From Bacteroidales bacterium (GTDB lineage Bacteria > Bacteroidota > Bacteroidia > Bacteroidales > JAGOPY01): 25,828 bases of DNA. The translations under genes and the position numbers were made by a program. The DNA is taken from NCBI GenBank assembly GCA_030638325.1, contig DAOWEV010000040.1, positions 1-25,828 on the forward strand, given 5' to 3'. Positions 1 to 7,496 of the stretch are shown in pieces. Position 1 is the stretch's first letter. Each line of letters starts with the position of its first letter. Under the pieces are notes generated by a model. The model saw nothing but the letters and a program-made list of their open reading frames with translations. It did not search any database and was not told where the DNA came from.

Positions 1-21
1 GGAAAATTTAGGCTGCTAAAT

Positions 22-60
22 AATTACAATTAAAGAATTAAGAATTTAAAATTAAAATTC
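22..60. repeat. degenerate 7-bp tandem array upstream of tdk
   Basis: About five AT-rich units of 7 bp (aattaca, attaaag, aattaag, aatttaa, aattaaa) follow each other without spacers in the 88 bases before the thymidine kinase start. The period is kept while the word drifts. No gene is visible in bases 1-88. Confidence 0.5.
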
Positions 61-88
61 CGGTTTCCCGGATAAGATCCTGGCAGAC

Positions 89-661
89 ATGTTTTATGAG
101 AAAAGCAATACGGGCAAGCGCAGCGGATGGATAGAAGTTATCTGTGGGTCAATGTTTTCGGGCAAGACCGAGGAGTTGATCAGGCGGTTGAGAAGGGCAC
201 AGATTGCCAGGCAGCGTGTGGAGATCTTCAAACCGGTCATAGACAATCGTTACGATCAGGAAAAAGTGGTATCCCATGATGATACGTCCATTCATTCCAC
301 GCCTGTTCAGACCTCAGCACAAATTTTGCTGTATGCCAATGATTTTGATGTGGTAGGGATTGATGAAGCACAGTTCTTTGATAGTGAGCTGACCAATATC
401 TGTAACAAGCTGGCAGATATGGGCACGCGGGTGATCGTGGCCGGACTGGATATGGATTACCTGCGGAAACCTTTCGGCCCCATTCCTTCCTTGCTGGCAT
501 CGGCTGAATATGTGGATAAGGTACATGCTATTTGTATGCGTTGCGGTAACCTGGCACAATACTCACACCGGACCGTAGATAAAGACGGACAGGTTATGGT
601 GGGAGAATTGGAATCCTATGAGCCCCTCTGCCGGCAGTGCTACCAGGACGCGATGAAATAA
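89..661 (+). CDS. tdk: thymidine kinase (type II)
   Basis: Cytosolic salvage enzyme that phosphorylates thymidine to dTMP using ATP. The 190-residue protein has the P-loop GSMFSGKT at residues 20-27, the DEAQFF motif with catalytic-base candidate E93, and a zinc site formed by C149/C152 and C181/C184. The lasso-domain tyrosine region lies near the C-terminus (residues 158-178). Length and motif order fit the type II TK family found across bacteria. The ATG at 89 is the only reasonable start and leaves a short N-terminal extension before GWIEVICG, as in Bacteroides homologues. It is transcribed in the same direction as the next two genes, but a 109-bp gap with a repeat array and a good promoter motif follows, so it is probably not co-transcribed with them. 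Confidence 0.95.
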   Translation: MFYEKSNTGKRSGWIEVICGSMFSGKTEELIRRLRRAQIARQRVEIFKPVIDNRYDQEKVVSHDDTSIHSTPVQTSAQILLYANDFDVVGIDEAQFFDSELTNICNKLADMGTRVIVAGLDMDYLRKPFGPIPSLLASAEYVDKVHAICMRCGNLAQYSHRTVDKDGQVMVGELESYEPLCRQCYQDAMK

Positions 662-699
662 TTCAACAACCCTCCCTTCTTTCTGTTATTTCCTTTTCC

Positions 700-727
700 A
701 TTGTAAATTGTAAATTGTAAACTGTAA
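700..727. repeat. 7-bp tandem array (attgtaa)n
   Basis: Four contiguous 7-mers, three of attgtaa and one of actgtaa, lie between tdk and the cyclophilin gene and run into a T-rich stretch. The same word family, read on the minus strand, makes up the array at 5006-5054. In both places the array precedes the downstream gene in the same relative orientation. Confidence 0.7.
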
Positions 728-743
728 ATTTCCCATTTATTAC

Positions 744-751
744 TACCTTTG
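744..751 (+). promoter_or_regulatory. candidate Bacteroidota -7 element for the cyclophilin gene
   Basis: TACCTTTG is an exact match to TAnnTTTG and lies 19 bases before the ATG at 771. A weak -33 element (actg, 721-724) sits 19 bp upstream, inside the end of the 7-bp array. The core match is read directly; promoter activity is inferred. Confidence 0.45.
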
Positions 752-770
752 CAAATCAATTTAAAAACAA

Positions 771-1412
771 ATGGTCATGAAAACGAAAGTTCTCATTTTT
801 GCAGTTTTATTTTTCACATTTAACTTAATTACTATGGCTCAGGATAGTAAAGAGACACTGGTGGTGATCGAAACGCGCTTTGGCGATATGACAGTCATGT
901 TGTATAACGACACACCTCAACACCGGGATAATTTTATCAAGCTGATCAATGAAGGTTGGTATAAAGGATCCCCGTTTCACAGGGTGATCAGCGGATTTAT
1001 GATCCAGGGCGGTTCAAATGCAGATGGGAGGCAAGATCCGGGATATACTGTTGAAGCTGAAATTATGCCGAATCATATTCATAAGAAGGGCGCTTTGGCT
1101 GCAGCACGTATGGGAGACCAGGTGAATCCTGAAAAAAGATCTTCAGGCAGCCAGTTTTATATAGTCCAGGGCACCGTGCTCACTCCCGAGATCCTGAAAT
1201 CTTATGAGGCCCGCATGGGTGTTGAGTTCAATGAAGACCAGCAGAAAGCCTATACCACAATAGGTGGCTCTCCACATCTTGATGGAGGCTATACCGTTTT
1301 TGGTGAAGTGCTCTCCGGTTTTGATATCATCGATAAGATTGCCGCTGTCCGTACCGACCGTATCGATAATCCGGAAGAAACGGTTACCATGTCTGTTGAA
1401 ATCCTGGAATGA
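771..1412 (+). CDS. exported cyclophilin-type peptidyl-prolyl cis-trans isomerase
   Basis: Peptidyl-prolyl isomerase that helps fold exported proteins. Residues 1-23 are a hydrophobic signal peptide ending in TMAQ, so the enzyme probably acts in the periplasm. Cyclophilin motifs follow in order: FHRVISGFMIQGG at 69-81 with catalytic R71, GSQFYIVQG at 126-134, and HLDGGYTVFGEV at 169-180. A loop of about 35 residues (135-168) between the last two motifs is longer than in E. coli PpiB. I recall similar insertions in Bacteroidota homologues. Either the ATG at 771 or the one at 777 could be the start, and both keep the signal peptide. pheS follows after 48 bp in the same direction, so co-transcription is possible. 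Confidence 0.92.
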   Translation: MVMKTKVLIFAVLFFTFNLITMAQDSKETLVVIETRFGDMTVMLYNDTPQHRDNFIKLINEGWYKGSPFHRVISGFMIQGGSNADGRQDPGYTVEAEIMPNHIHKKGALAAARMGDQVNPEKRSSGSQFYIVQGTVLTPEILKSYEARMGVEFNEDQQKAYTTIGGSPHLDGGYTVFGEVLSGFDIIDKIAAVRTDRIDNPEETVTMSVEILE

Positions 1413-1460
1413 TAACCAAAATACCCTGAATAGATATTACCGTATCGTGCTTCAGGAAGT

Positions 1461-2492
1461 ATGAATAAGATGCAGGATAAAATCCGGAAAATATATGAAG
1501 AAATCGAGGCGTTCACTACCGACAGGAAAGACGACCTTGAGCAGTTCCGTGTAAAATACCTCAGCAAAAAAGGTGTTATCACCGGGTTGTTTACTTCATT
1601 TAAAGATGTTCCCATTGAGCAGAAACGGGCTGTTGGACAAGCGCTGAACGATTTGAAGAAGAAGGCGCAGGAAAAGTTCAATACCATTGGTGATCAGCTT
1701 AAAAAAAGAGAAGATAAAACGGAATCGGTGAATGACGTCAGCCTGCCGGTACATTTTCAGGAACCGGGCTCACGTCACCCTTTATCACTAATCAGGAATG
1801 AGATCATAGAAATCTTCTCGAGGATTGGCTTTACCGTGGCTGAAGGGCCGGAAATAGAAGACGACTGGCACAATTTCACAGCGCTTAACTTTCCTGAAGA
1901 ACACCCGGCGCGCGATATGCAGGATACCTTTTTTATTGAAAAGGATCCGGATATTGCCCTGCGAACGCATACTTCCTCGGCCCAGATCCGGGCTATGGAG
2001 CAGCGCAAACCGCCTCTCCGGGAAATATACCCAGGCAGGGTTTTCCGCAATGAAGCCATCTCGGCCAGGGCCCACTGCATCTTTCACCAGGTGGAAGGCT
2101 TGTACATAGATGAAAATGTTTCTTTTGCAGACCTGAAGCAGGCTTTGTATTACTTTGCCAGGGAGTTATTTGGAGAGGATACAGATGTTCGTTTCAGGCC
2201 CAGTTATTTTCCATTTACAGAACCTTCTGCAGAAATGGATATTTCCTGTAATATCTGCGGAGGGAAAGGATGTAATATCTGTAAGTATACCGGCTGGGTT
2301 GAAATACTGGGTTGTGGTATGGTTGACCCAGACGTTCTGGAAAACTGTAATATCGACAGTGAAAAATATACCGGTTTTGCTTTTGGCATGGGCATCGAAA
2401 GGATTACTATGCTGAAGTACCAGATTCAAGATATCCGGCTTTTCTTCGAAAACGACCTGCGTTTTTTGAAGCAGTTTACATCGGCAATTTAA
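1461..2492 (+). CDS. pheS: phenylalanyl-tRNA synthetase alpha subunit
   Basis: Catalytic subunit of the cytosolic PheST tetramer that charges tRNA-Phe. The 343 residues comprise an N-terminal helical region for tRNA contact (1-90) and a class II aminoacyl-tRNA synthetase core. The core carries the motif 2 region FRNEAISARAHCIFHQVEG (195-213) and motif 3 GFAFGMGIERITML (305-318). Four cysteines in CNICGGKGCNIC (263-274) form a zinc-knuckle-like insert that I recall from a subset of bacterial PheS proteins. The start could be the ATG at 1461 or the in-frame ATG three codons later. pheT is not adjacent. The stop lies four bases from the end of the convergent IPExxxVDY gene. Confidence 0.96.
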   Translation: MNKMQDKIRKIYEEIEAFTTDRKDDLEQFRVKYLSKKGVITGLFTSFKDVPIEQKRAVGQALNDLKKKAQEKFNTIGDQLKKREDKTESVNDVSLPVHFQEPGSRHPLSLIRNEIIEIFSRIGFTVAEGPEIEDDWHNFTALNFPEEHPARDMQDTFFIEKDPDIALRTHTSSAQIRAMEQRKPPLREIYPGRVFRNEAISARAHCIFHQVEGLYIDENVSFADLKQALYYFARELFGEDTDVRFRPSYFPFTEPSAEMDISCNICGGKGCNICKYTGWVEILGCGMVDPDVLENCNIDSEKYTGFAFGMGIERITMLKYQIQDIRLFFENDLRFLKQFTSAI

Positions 2493-2496
2493 CCCC

Positions 2497-2940
2497 TCAC
2501 TCCTTCATCCCATGCAATTCAATCTCCTCAAAGATCACATCCAGATTTTTTACTTTGGCCTGAGGGATCTCGAAAGCCGAAAGGATATTCTTTACGGATT
2601 GAATGCCTGAGATGATGTTTTTCTTTTGTTCAGCAGGGAGGGTATCATCCACTATCAGGAAATAATCCACGCCTTTTTCCGAAGGGATCAGTTTCCCATC
2701 GGGGTGGTGATTGGAGACCAGGAAATAATTCCTTCGTTCGTCATAATTCCGGCAGATAAAAAATGAATATGCACGCTGATCCTCCTTATCACCGATCACA
2801 AGGTCATCATCACGTTTGAAACAAAAGTGCAATTGCCGGTTGAGGGAGAGGGTAATGCGGTAATATTTCAAATGACATGCAATACCGATGATGGTATAGT
2901 CATCAGCAAGACGAGAAGTGAGTTTTAGTTTTTTGGGCAT
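2497..2940 (-). CDS. IPExxxVDY family protein (unknown function)
   Basis: A 147-residue protein with no signal peptide or membrane segment. It matches the small Bacteroidota family named for its IPExxxVDY motif, here the variant IPSEKGVDY at residues 85-93 with serine in place of the glutamate. The N-terminal part (KLKLTSRLADDYTIIGIACHL) and the aromatic, charged central region fit that family as I remember it. No biochemical role is known to me. It converges on pheS with a four-base gap and no room for a terminator hairpin, so the two transcripts must overlap. A 7-bp repeat array (2978-3005) separates it from GH97 upstream. Confidence 0.75.
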   Translation of the reverse strand: MPKKLKLTSRLADDYTIIGIACHLKYYRITLSLNRQLHFCFKRDDDLVIGDKEDQRAYSFFICRNYDERRNYFLVSNHHPDGKLIPSEKGVDYFLIVDDTLPAEQKKNIISGIQSVKNILSAFEIPQAKVKNLDVIFEEIELHGMKE

Positions 2941-2977
2941 GTTATCAGTTTCTTTCTTTGCCGACCTGACAGAATAA

Positions 2978-3005
2978 AATAATTTACAATTTATAATTTA
3001 AAATT
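2978..3005. repeat. 7-bp tandem array (nnnaatt)n
   Basis: Four contiguous 7-mers (aataatt, tacaatt, tataatt, taaaatt) fill the junction between the GH97 gene end and the IPExxxVDY gene start. The array stops two bases short of the GH97 stop codon. Confidence 0.6.
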
Positions 3006-3007
3006 AA

Positions 3008-4993
3008 TCACCGCGCTGTAAGCATTATCGCCTGCCCGCCGCCCCTGGCCAGAACTATTGAGAGGGTATCAGCATTTGTGAGGGTTGTTTTAGTGATGGT
3101 GTAGTCATAAGGATTTGATTCCCAGTCGGCATCCGGGCCATCGGCATAGATAACAGCTTCATATTCCGTTTCTTTATCAAGGAAGGAAAGAGCAATGCTC
3201 AATTCCCTTTCATTTTCATCAGTAATTGAACCAATGAACCAGTCATCCCGGTTCTTCCGGGCAATAGTCACATAATCCCCGATACTTCCATTCAGCACTT
3301 TGGTATCGTCCCAGTTGCAAGGCACATCCTTTATAAATTGAAAGGCAGGGTGTCCCTCATAGTTTTCGGGCAGGTCGGCGGCCATCTGCAACGGGCTGTA
3401 CAATACCACGTATAGGGCAAGCTGATTTGCAAGGGTGGTATAAACCCGGCGATTTGGACGGTATTCATTGAAAAACAGGTCAAAAATACCAGGTGTGTAA
3501 TCCAGCGGGCCGGCCAGCATGCGTGTAAAAGGCAAAATGCAGGTATGTTCAGGCGGATTTCCCTCACTCCATGCATTGTATTCCATGCCCCTGACCCCTT
3601 CCCGGGTCATCATGTTCGGGTAGGTTCTCCTGATGCCGGTCGGTTTGATAGGCTCGTGGGCATCGATCATGATCTTATACTCAGCAGCCTTTTTCACTAC
3701 CTCCCTGTAATGGTTCACCATCCACTGGCCATGATGATGGTATCCTTCGGGTTTGATCCTGCCTGCGTAACCTGTTTTTACGGCATGGATGCCCAGGCTG
3801 GCATATAGTTTAAAGGCGGAATCAATATTTTGCTCGTAAACGGGAATGTTTCCACCGGTTTCATGATGCCCGATGAGGCGGACGCCTTTTTCACCGGCAT
3901 ACCTCACCACTTCATTCAGGTCAAAATCTTCATAAGGGCTTATAAAATCGAAAACATTCCCTTTGGACCAGCTATCCCAGCCTTTGTTCCAGCCTTCGAT
4001 CAACAATCCCGGTATTCCGTTTTCAGCATTGAAGTCGATATACCGTTTTGCATTTTCTGTAGTTGCTCCGTGCTTTGGACCGGAGTGCCAGGAATATTTT
4101 CCGGTATGCATGCCCCACCAGATACCGGTGTATTTCATGGGATGGATCCACGACACATCTTCGATCTTATTAGGTTCGTTGAGATTCAGGATCAGGTGTG
4201 ACTCTATCAATCCACCGGGTTCGGTTGCTATCTGTATCGTTCTCCAGGGGGTTTGAAAAGGAGTGGTAGCTTTCACTTTAATACCGTCGGGCCAGGGAAC
4301 AAGATCACATTCCAGCATCAACGGATCTTCATCAGATCTCTTCAGGGTCATGCCTGCATAATCTGTCAGATTGGCCTCGTGAAGGCTCACATAAAGCCCG
4401 CCTGTTGTTTCAATTGTGACCGGGGTATTTGCAGTATTGATCTGACTTAGTGTTGTGTTATTAAAGAGCCTCTCATAACCCTCATAATCTCCTTTAATCC
4501 ACCAGGCCGAATGATCGTCATGAAACCTGAACTGGGTTTCTTCCGAGATGATATTAAAATCCTTCAGGTGCTCCTGCTCCGGAAAGATATAGCGGAAGCC
4601 CAGTCCGTCGTTGAAAACCTTGAACTCGACCTGGAGGATGCGATAAGGCTCCCCGGTCTCTTTCAGGTTCAACTTGAGCTGATTATATCTTTCATAAACC
4701 CTGTTTACTTCACCCCAGACCGGCTTCCAGTGCCTCCGTTTGGAAGAGACCTTTACACTATCGATCTCAAAATTACAGATCATGGGCTGGCCTTTCTCAA
4801 AGATAAATCCCAGGCGGGAGGTATCAATGAGAATCTCATCCTTGTACCGGACCATGTACTCAGGAGCTCCATCATCCAGGATAAATATTAGCTCAATATT
4901 CCCATTGGGAGATGTTGAAGAGAACTCATTTGTCCCCGAACAGCCAGCCAGCATAACGATCAATAGTATCAAAAACGGAACTTCTTTTTTCAT
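3008..4993 (-). CDS. glycoside hydrolase family 97 lipoprotein (SusB-like alpha-glucosidase)
   Basis: Exo-acting alpha-glycosidase, probably anchored in the periplasm. The N-terminus (MKKEVPFLILLIVMLAGC) is a lipoprotein signal with lipobox LAGC and acylated C18. An N-terminal GH97 beta-sandwich (about 25-275), a TIM barrel (280-560) and a C-terminal beta domain follow. E378, E447 and E471 are spaced 69 and 24 residues apart, the same spacing as E439, E508 and E532 of Bacteroides SusB, the inverting base pair and acid. E465 matches a SusB calcium ligand (E526), and E206 in LHEANL may be another. The barrel strand reads VKTGY rather than carrying the aspartate nucleophile of the retaining alpha-galactosidase branch, so an inverting alpha-glucosidase is the better call. 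No SusC/SusD genes are nearby. A 7-bp array lies between its start and the upstream same-strand gene. Confidence 0.92.
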   Translation of the reverse strand: MKKEVPFLILLIVMLAGCSGTNEFSSTSPNGNIELIFILDDGAPEYMVRYKDEILIDTSRLGFIFEKGQPMICNFEIDSVKVSSKRRHWKPVWGEVNRVYERYNQLKLNLKETGEPYRILQVEFKVFNDGLGFRYIFPEQEHLKDFNIISEETQFRFHDDHSAWWIKGDYEGYERLFNNTTLSQINTANTPVTIETTGGLYVSLHEANLTDYAGMTLKRSDEDPLMLECDLVPWPDGIKVKATTPFQTPWRTIQIATEPGGLIESHLILNLNEPNKIEDVSWIHPMKYTGIWWGMHTGKYSWHSGPKHGATTENAKRYIDFNAENGIPGLLIEGWNKGWDSWSKGNVFDFISPYEDFDLNEVVRYAGEKGVRLIGHHETGGNIPVYEQNIDSAFKLYASLGIHAVKTGYAGRIKPEGYHHHGQWMVNHYREVVKKAAEYKIMIDAHEPIKPTGIRRTYPNMMTREGVRGMEYNAWSEGNPPEHTCILPFTRMLAGPLDYTPGIFDLFFNEYRPNRRVYTTLANQLALYVVLYSPLQMAADLPENYEGHPAFQFIKDVPCNWDDTKVLNGSIGDYVTIARKNRDDWFIGSITDENERELSIALSFLDKETEYEAVIYADGPDADWESNPYDYTITKTTLTNADTLSIVLARGGGQAIMLTAR

Positions 4994-5005
4994 GATTCTC
5001 TTAAA

Positions 5006-5054
5006 TTTACAATTTACAGTTTACAATTTACAGTTTACAATGTTCAATTTTCAA
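5006..5054. repeat. 7-bp tandem array (tttacaa/tttacag) overlapping a stop codon
   Basis: Seven contiguous 7-mers: tttacaa and tttacag alternate for five units, then tgttcaa and ttttcaa. The last units overlap the final three codons and the stop (5044-5046) of the transglutaminase-domain gene. The array therefore fills the intercistronic space to GH97 and also supplies coding sequence. Its word family is the reverse complement of the array at 700-727. Confidence 0.8.
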
Positions 5055-6684
5055 CCTCTGCCGGCATCCAATCCCCAAAATGCTCCCAGTTCACATATGT
5101 TTTAGGTTCGGTTGTCCAGAAGGCGTTTGAGTTATAGGTCCATTCCATGGTTTCAGACCCGCCACCGCTTTGGGTGGTGATCAACAATTTCCCATTCACG
5201 TTACCAATGGCGATCGCCTGGTTGCGTGGCCAGTCGCTGTCGCCCCGGCTGCCATCCACCGGGATCCAGCCATAATTCGGCAGATATACTTCAGCCCAAC
5301 GATGGAAGACGTCATCCATGCTGGCATCATCTCCCCGAACAACCACCGAGCCTACATAACGGGCAGGCAAACCGGCTGCCCGGCACATCGAGATAAACAC
5401 AAAAGTATATTCAGAGCATGACCCGTTGCCCCTGGCCAGTACGGTTGGAGCTGTATTCCATCCACCGCTCATCTCATAATACATATTCGCGATGATATGG
5501 TTGAATATCTTTCGCATAATCCAGTAAGGATTTTCTTCGTTTCCGACTACCCGGGACACAGCCTCCCGGATCACCGGATGATCGATCTGGAATTTATCAT
5601 TGTCTTCCAGGTATTTGTCTTTGAGATCCTGTGGTATATCTTCCAACGTACCAACCTGATCGGGAAAGATGAAATAGCGAACATCATATGTTCTGGCTTT
5701 AACGGTCATTTCCACTGTCCTGGTTTCACCGGCCGGGATGTTCATAAAATGATAATGGGCCGTTTTCTGCCCCCATTTATCTGTTACAAATTCTGTGGGC
5801 TCAATGTTATACTCTATTTCCGACAACAGCTCCTGGTTGTTACGGTTGACGGGAATGGCCAGGTGGAGGTCGGCGGTGAGCACCTTTCCGGGCCCAAAGT
5901 TCTTGACCTGTTGGGTATAGACTACTTTTCCCGTTCTTTCATTAAGCCTGATGAATTTCTCATCATCCCTGATTTTCAGTTGATAGAGCTTATCGGTTTC
6001 AAAGTCAATATTCCACAGGTATTCTCCATCAAAACATAATCCCCTGGGGTAAGGCGCCGGGGATTGCATGATCAGCACTACGTATCCCGTTTCAGGGTTA
6101 ACCATATAGATCTCATCACGGTTACGATCGGAAACCCAGAGGTACTTTCCGTCAAAAGTCAGCCCTCTCGAATCTGAGGAGGGTGACCGGAACGATCTGA
6201 TCGTCGTACCGTCTTCCGGACTGAATTGTATGATCATATCTGAACGGTTATCAACACACCAGAGATAGGTGCCGTCCCAGGTAAGGCCTATCGGACTGGC
6301 TGACGGAGCAACAAGCGTCTTCAGTACCGTGCCGCTTTCAGGATCTATCTTGTAGATCACACCATTGTGATCTTCCTCAACATCCTGCCCCCCTTTCAGA
6401 TCGGCGTTCCAAAGGTAATTACCGTCCCATGCCAGCCCGGTGGGCCAGTAGCCTGGTGTTTCCAATGTAGAAACCACTTTCCCGTCAGCAGGGTTGATTT
6501 TGTAAAATAGATCAGTTTTCCGGTCAGCCATCCAGAGGTACTTACCATCGAAGGTCAATCCTGTAGAGAAGTGGCCCGGACTGTCAAATAACTTTAATAT
6601 TTCACCCGGATATGAGAATCCGGCCAATGGAATAAAAAGCAGCACTATGAAAAAGTGCATAGCTATACGTAGTAATATTTTCAT
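5044..6684 (-). CDS. secreted beta-propeller / transglutaminase-like domain protein
   Basis: A 546-residue exported protein with a signal peptide at about residues 1-24 (ending LAGFSYP). Residues 38-240 hold five repeats of about 40 residues, each with a GLTFDGKYLW-like core followed by a D-R/N-x-x-D segment and INPETG. They resemble NHL/YVTN-type propeller blades. A linker beta domain (245-345) precedes a transglutaminase/peptidase-like fold with the Cys-His-Asp triad C423 (GNGSCSEYTF), H461 (FHRWAEVYLP) and D477 (IPVDGS). The active-site context WAEVYLPNYGWIPVD is typical of the transglut_core family, whose bacterial members are usually cysteine proteases or amidases. The substrate is unknown. 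It is probably co-transcribed with the GH97 gene 50 bp downstream. The last codons lie in a tandem repeat array. Confidence 0.85.
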   Translation of the reverse strand: MKILLRIAMHFFIVLLFIPLAGFSYPGEILKLFDSPGHFSTGLTFDGKYLWMADRKTDLFYKINPADGKVVSTLETPGYWPTGLAWDGNYLWNADLKGGQDVEEDHNGVIYKIDPESGTVLKTLVAPSASPIGLTWDGTYLWCVDNRSDMIIQFSPEDGTTIRSFRSPSSDSRGLTFDGKYLWVSDRNRDEIYMVNPETGYVVLIMQSPAPYPRGLCFDGEYLWNIDFETDKLYQLKIRDDEKFIRLNERTGKVVYTQQVKNFGPGKVLTADLHLAIPVNRNNQELLSEIEYNIEPTEFVTDKWGQKTAHYHFMNIPAGETRTVEMTVKARTYDVRYFIFPDQVGTLEDIPQDLKDKYLEDNDKFQIDHPVIREAVSRVVGNEENPYWIMRKIFNHIIANMYYEMSGGWNTAPTVLARGNGSCSEYTFVFISMCRAAGLPARYVGSVVVRGDDASMDDVFHRWAEVYLPNYGWIPVDGSRGDSDWPRNQAIAIGNVNGKLLITTQSGGGSETMEWTYNSNAFWTTEPKTYVNWEHFGDWMPAEVEN

Positions 6685-6724
6685 GTTGAAAAGATTAGTG
6701 AATGTTATGAGTCTGATCGAAGAC

Positions 6725-6732
6725 CAAAATTA
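6725..6732 (-). promoter_or_regulatory. candidate -7 element upstream of the propeller/transglutaminase gene
   Basis: On the minus strand the bases read TAATTTTG, an exact TAnnTTTG match 40 bases before the ATG at 6684. No well-spaced TTTG is present upstream, so this is a weak call. Confidence 0.3.
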
Positions 6733-6746
6733 ACAATTAAATCAAT

Positions 6747-7490
6747 TCAATTTGATTCTTCATCTTCTCCGAACATCTTTAGCCATGCTTTTTCAGACAC
6801 AAGCTTTTCAGCCCCTTTGATAGAGAAATCCCGGGAGGTGGCAACGGTTTTGCCATCGATCATAACGTTCACAATATATTGCTTGTTGTGATCTTTACCA
6901 ACTTCATCAACCACCTGGTATTCAATATCTTTTTTTTCTTTTTGTGCCCATTCTATAAGACGGCTTTTAAAGTTGGTTTCCGTGTTTATGATCTCATCAA
7001 TATCGAGATATATTTTGATAACACGTTTTATGACTATCTTCCGGGTGAAGTTGTATCCTTTATCAATGTATATCGCGCCGATCACTGCTTCAAAGGTGTC
7101 GCCATAGACAGATTTACTTTTTGTTCTGGGGCCCGATTCTTTGAATATCAGCTTTTCAAACCCCATATTCCAGGCCAGTTTGTTCAGGTTGGAACGGCTC
7201 ACTATGCGAGATCTCATCTCTGTCAGGAAACCTTCATCCTTCAGAGGATATTTTTTATACAGATAATCGGCGACCACTGAACTCAGGACAGCATCGCCCA
7301 GGTATTCAAGCCGTTCGTTATTTAGCTCCAGTTGCCCGATAAGTCTGGAGGCGACAGCTTTATGGCAAAAGGCCAGTCTGAACAGATGAATATTGGAAGG
7401 GTAATAACCAAACAGGTTCTTAATGGCCCGGAATAAATCTTTATCGGGAGAATAAAATGTTTTGAAAAAGCTTGATATATTCAAGTTCAA
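6747..7490 (-). CDS. rnc: ribonuclease III
   Basis: Double-strand-specific endoribonuclease that processes rRNA precursors and structured mRNA. The family signature NERLEYLGDAV is at residues 58-68 with metal ligands E62 and D66. The second acidic pair D131/E134 lies in GDTFEAVIGAIY. A double-stranded RNA-binding domain covers about 173-245. There is no ATG near the N-terminus: the frame opens with TTG at 7490, and a second TTG is two codons later. This is six bases after the fabF stop codon and in the same frame, which suggests translational coupling. The gene is third in an acpP-fabF-rnc operon, a common order. Identity is secure; the exact start is not. Confidence 0.95.
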   Translation of the reverse strand: MNLNISSFFKTFYSPDKDLFRAIKNLFGYYPSNIHLFRLAFCHKAVASRLIGQLELNNERLEYLGDAVLSSVVADYLYKKYPLKDEGFLTEMRSRIVSRSNLNKLAWNMGFEKLIFKESGPRTKSKSVYGDTFEAVIGAIYIDKGYNFTRKIVIKRVIKIYLDIDEIINTETNFKSRLIEWAQKEKKDIEYQVVDEVGKDHNKQYIVNVMIDGKTVATSRDFSIKGAEKLVSEKAWLKMFGEDEESN

Positions 7491-7496
7491 CGAGTT

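Noticed and set aside
3545..4256. Plus-strand open frames inside GH97
   Set aside because: They are antisense shadows of a clearly conserved glycoside hydrolase gene.
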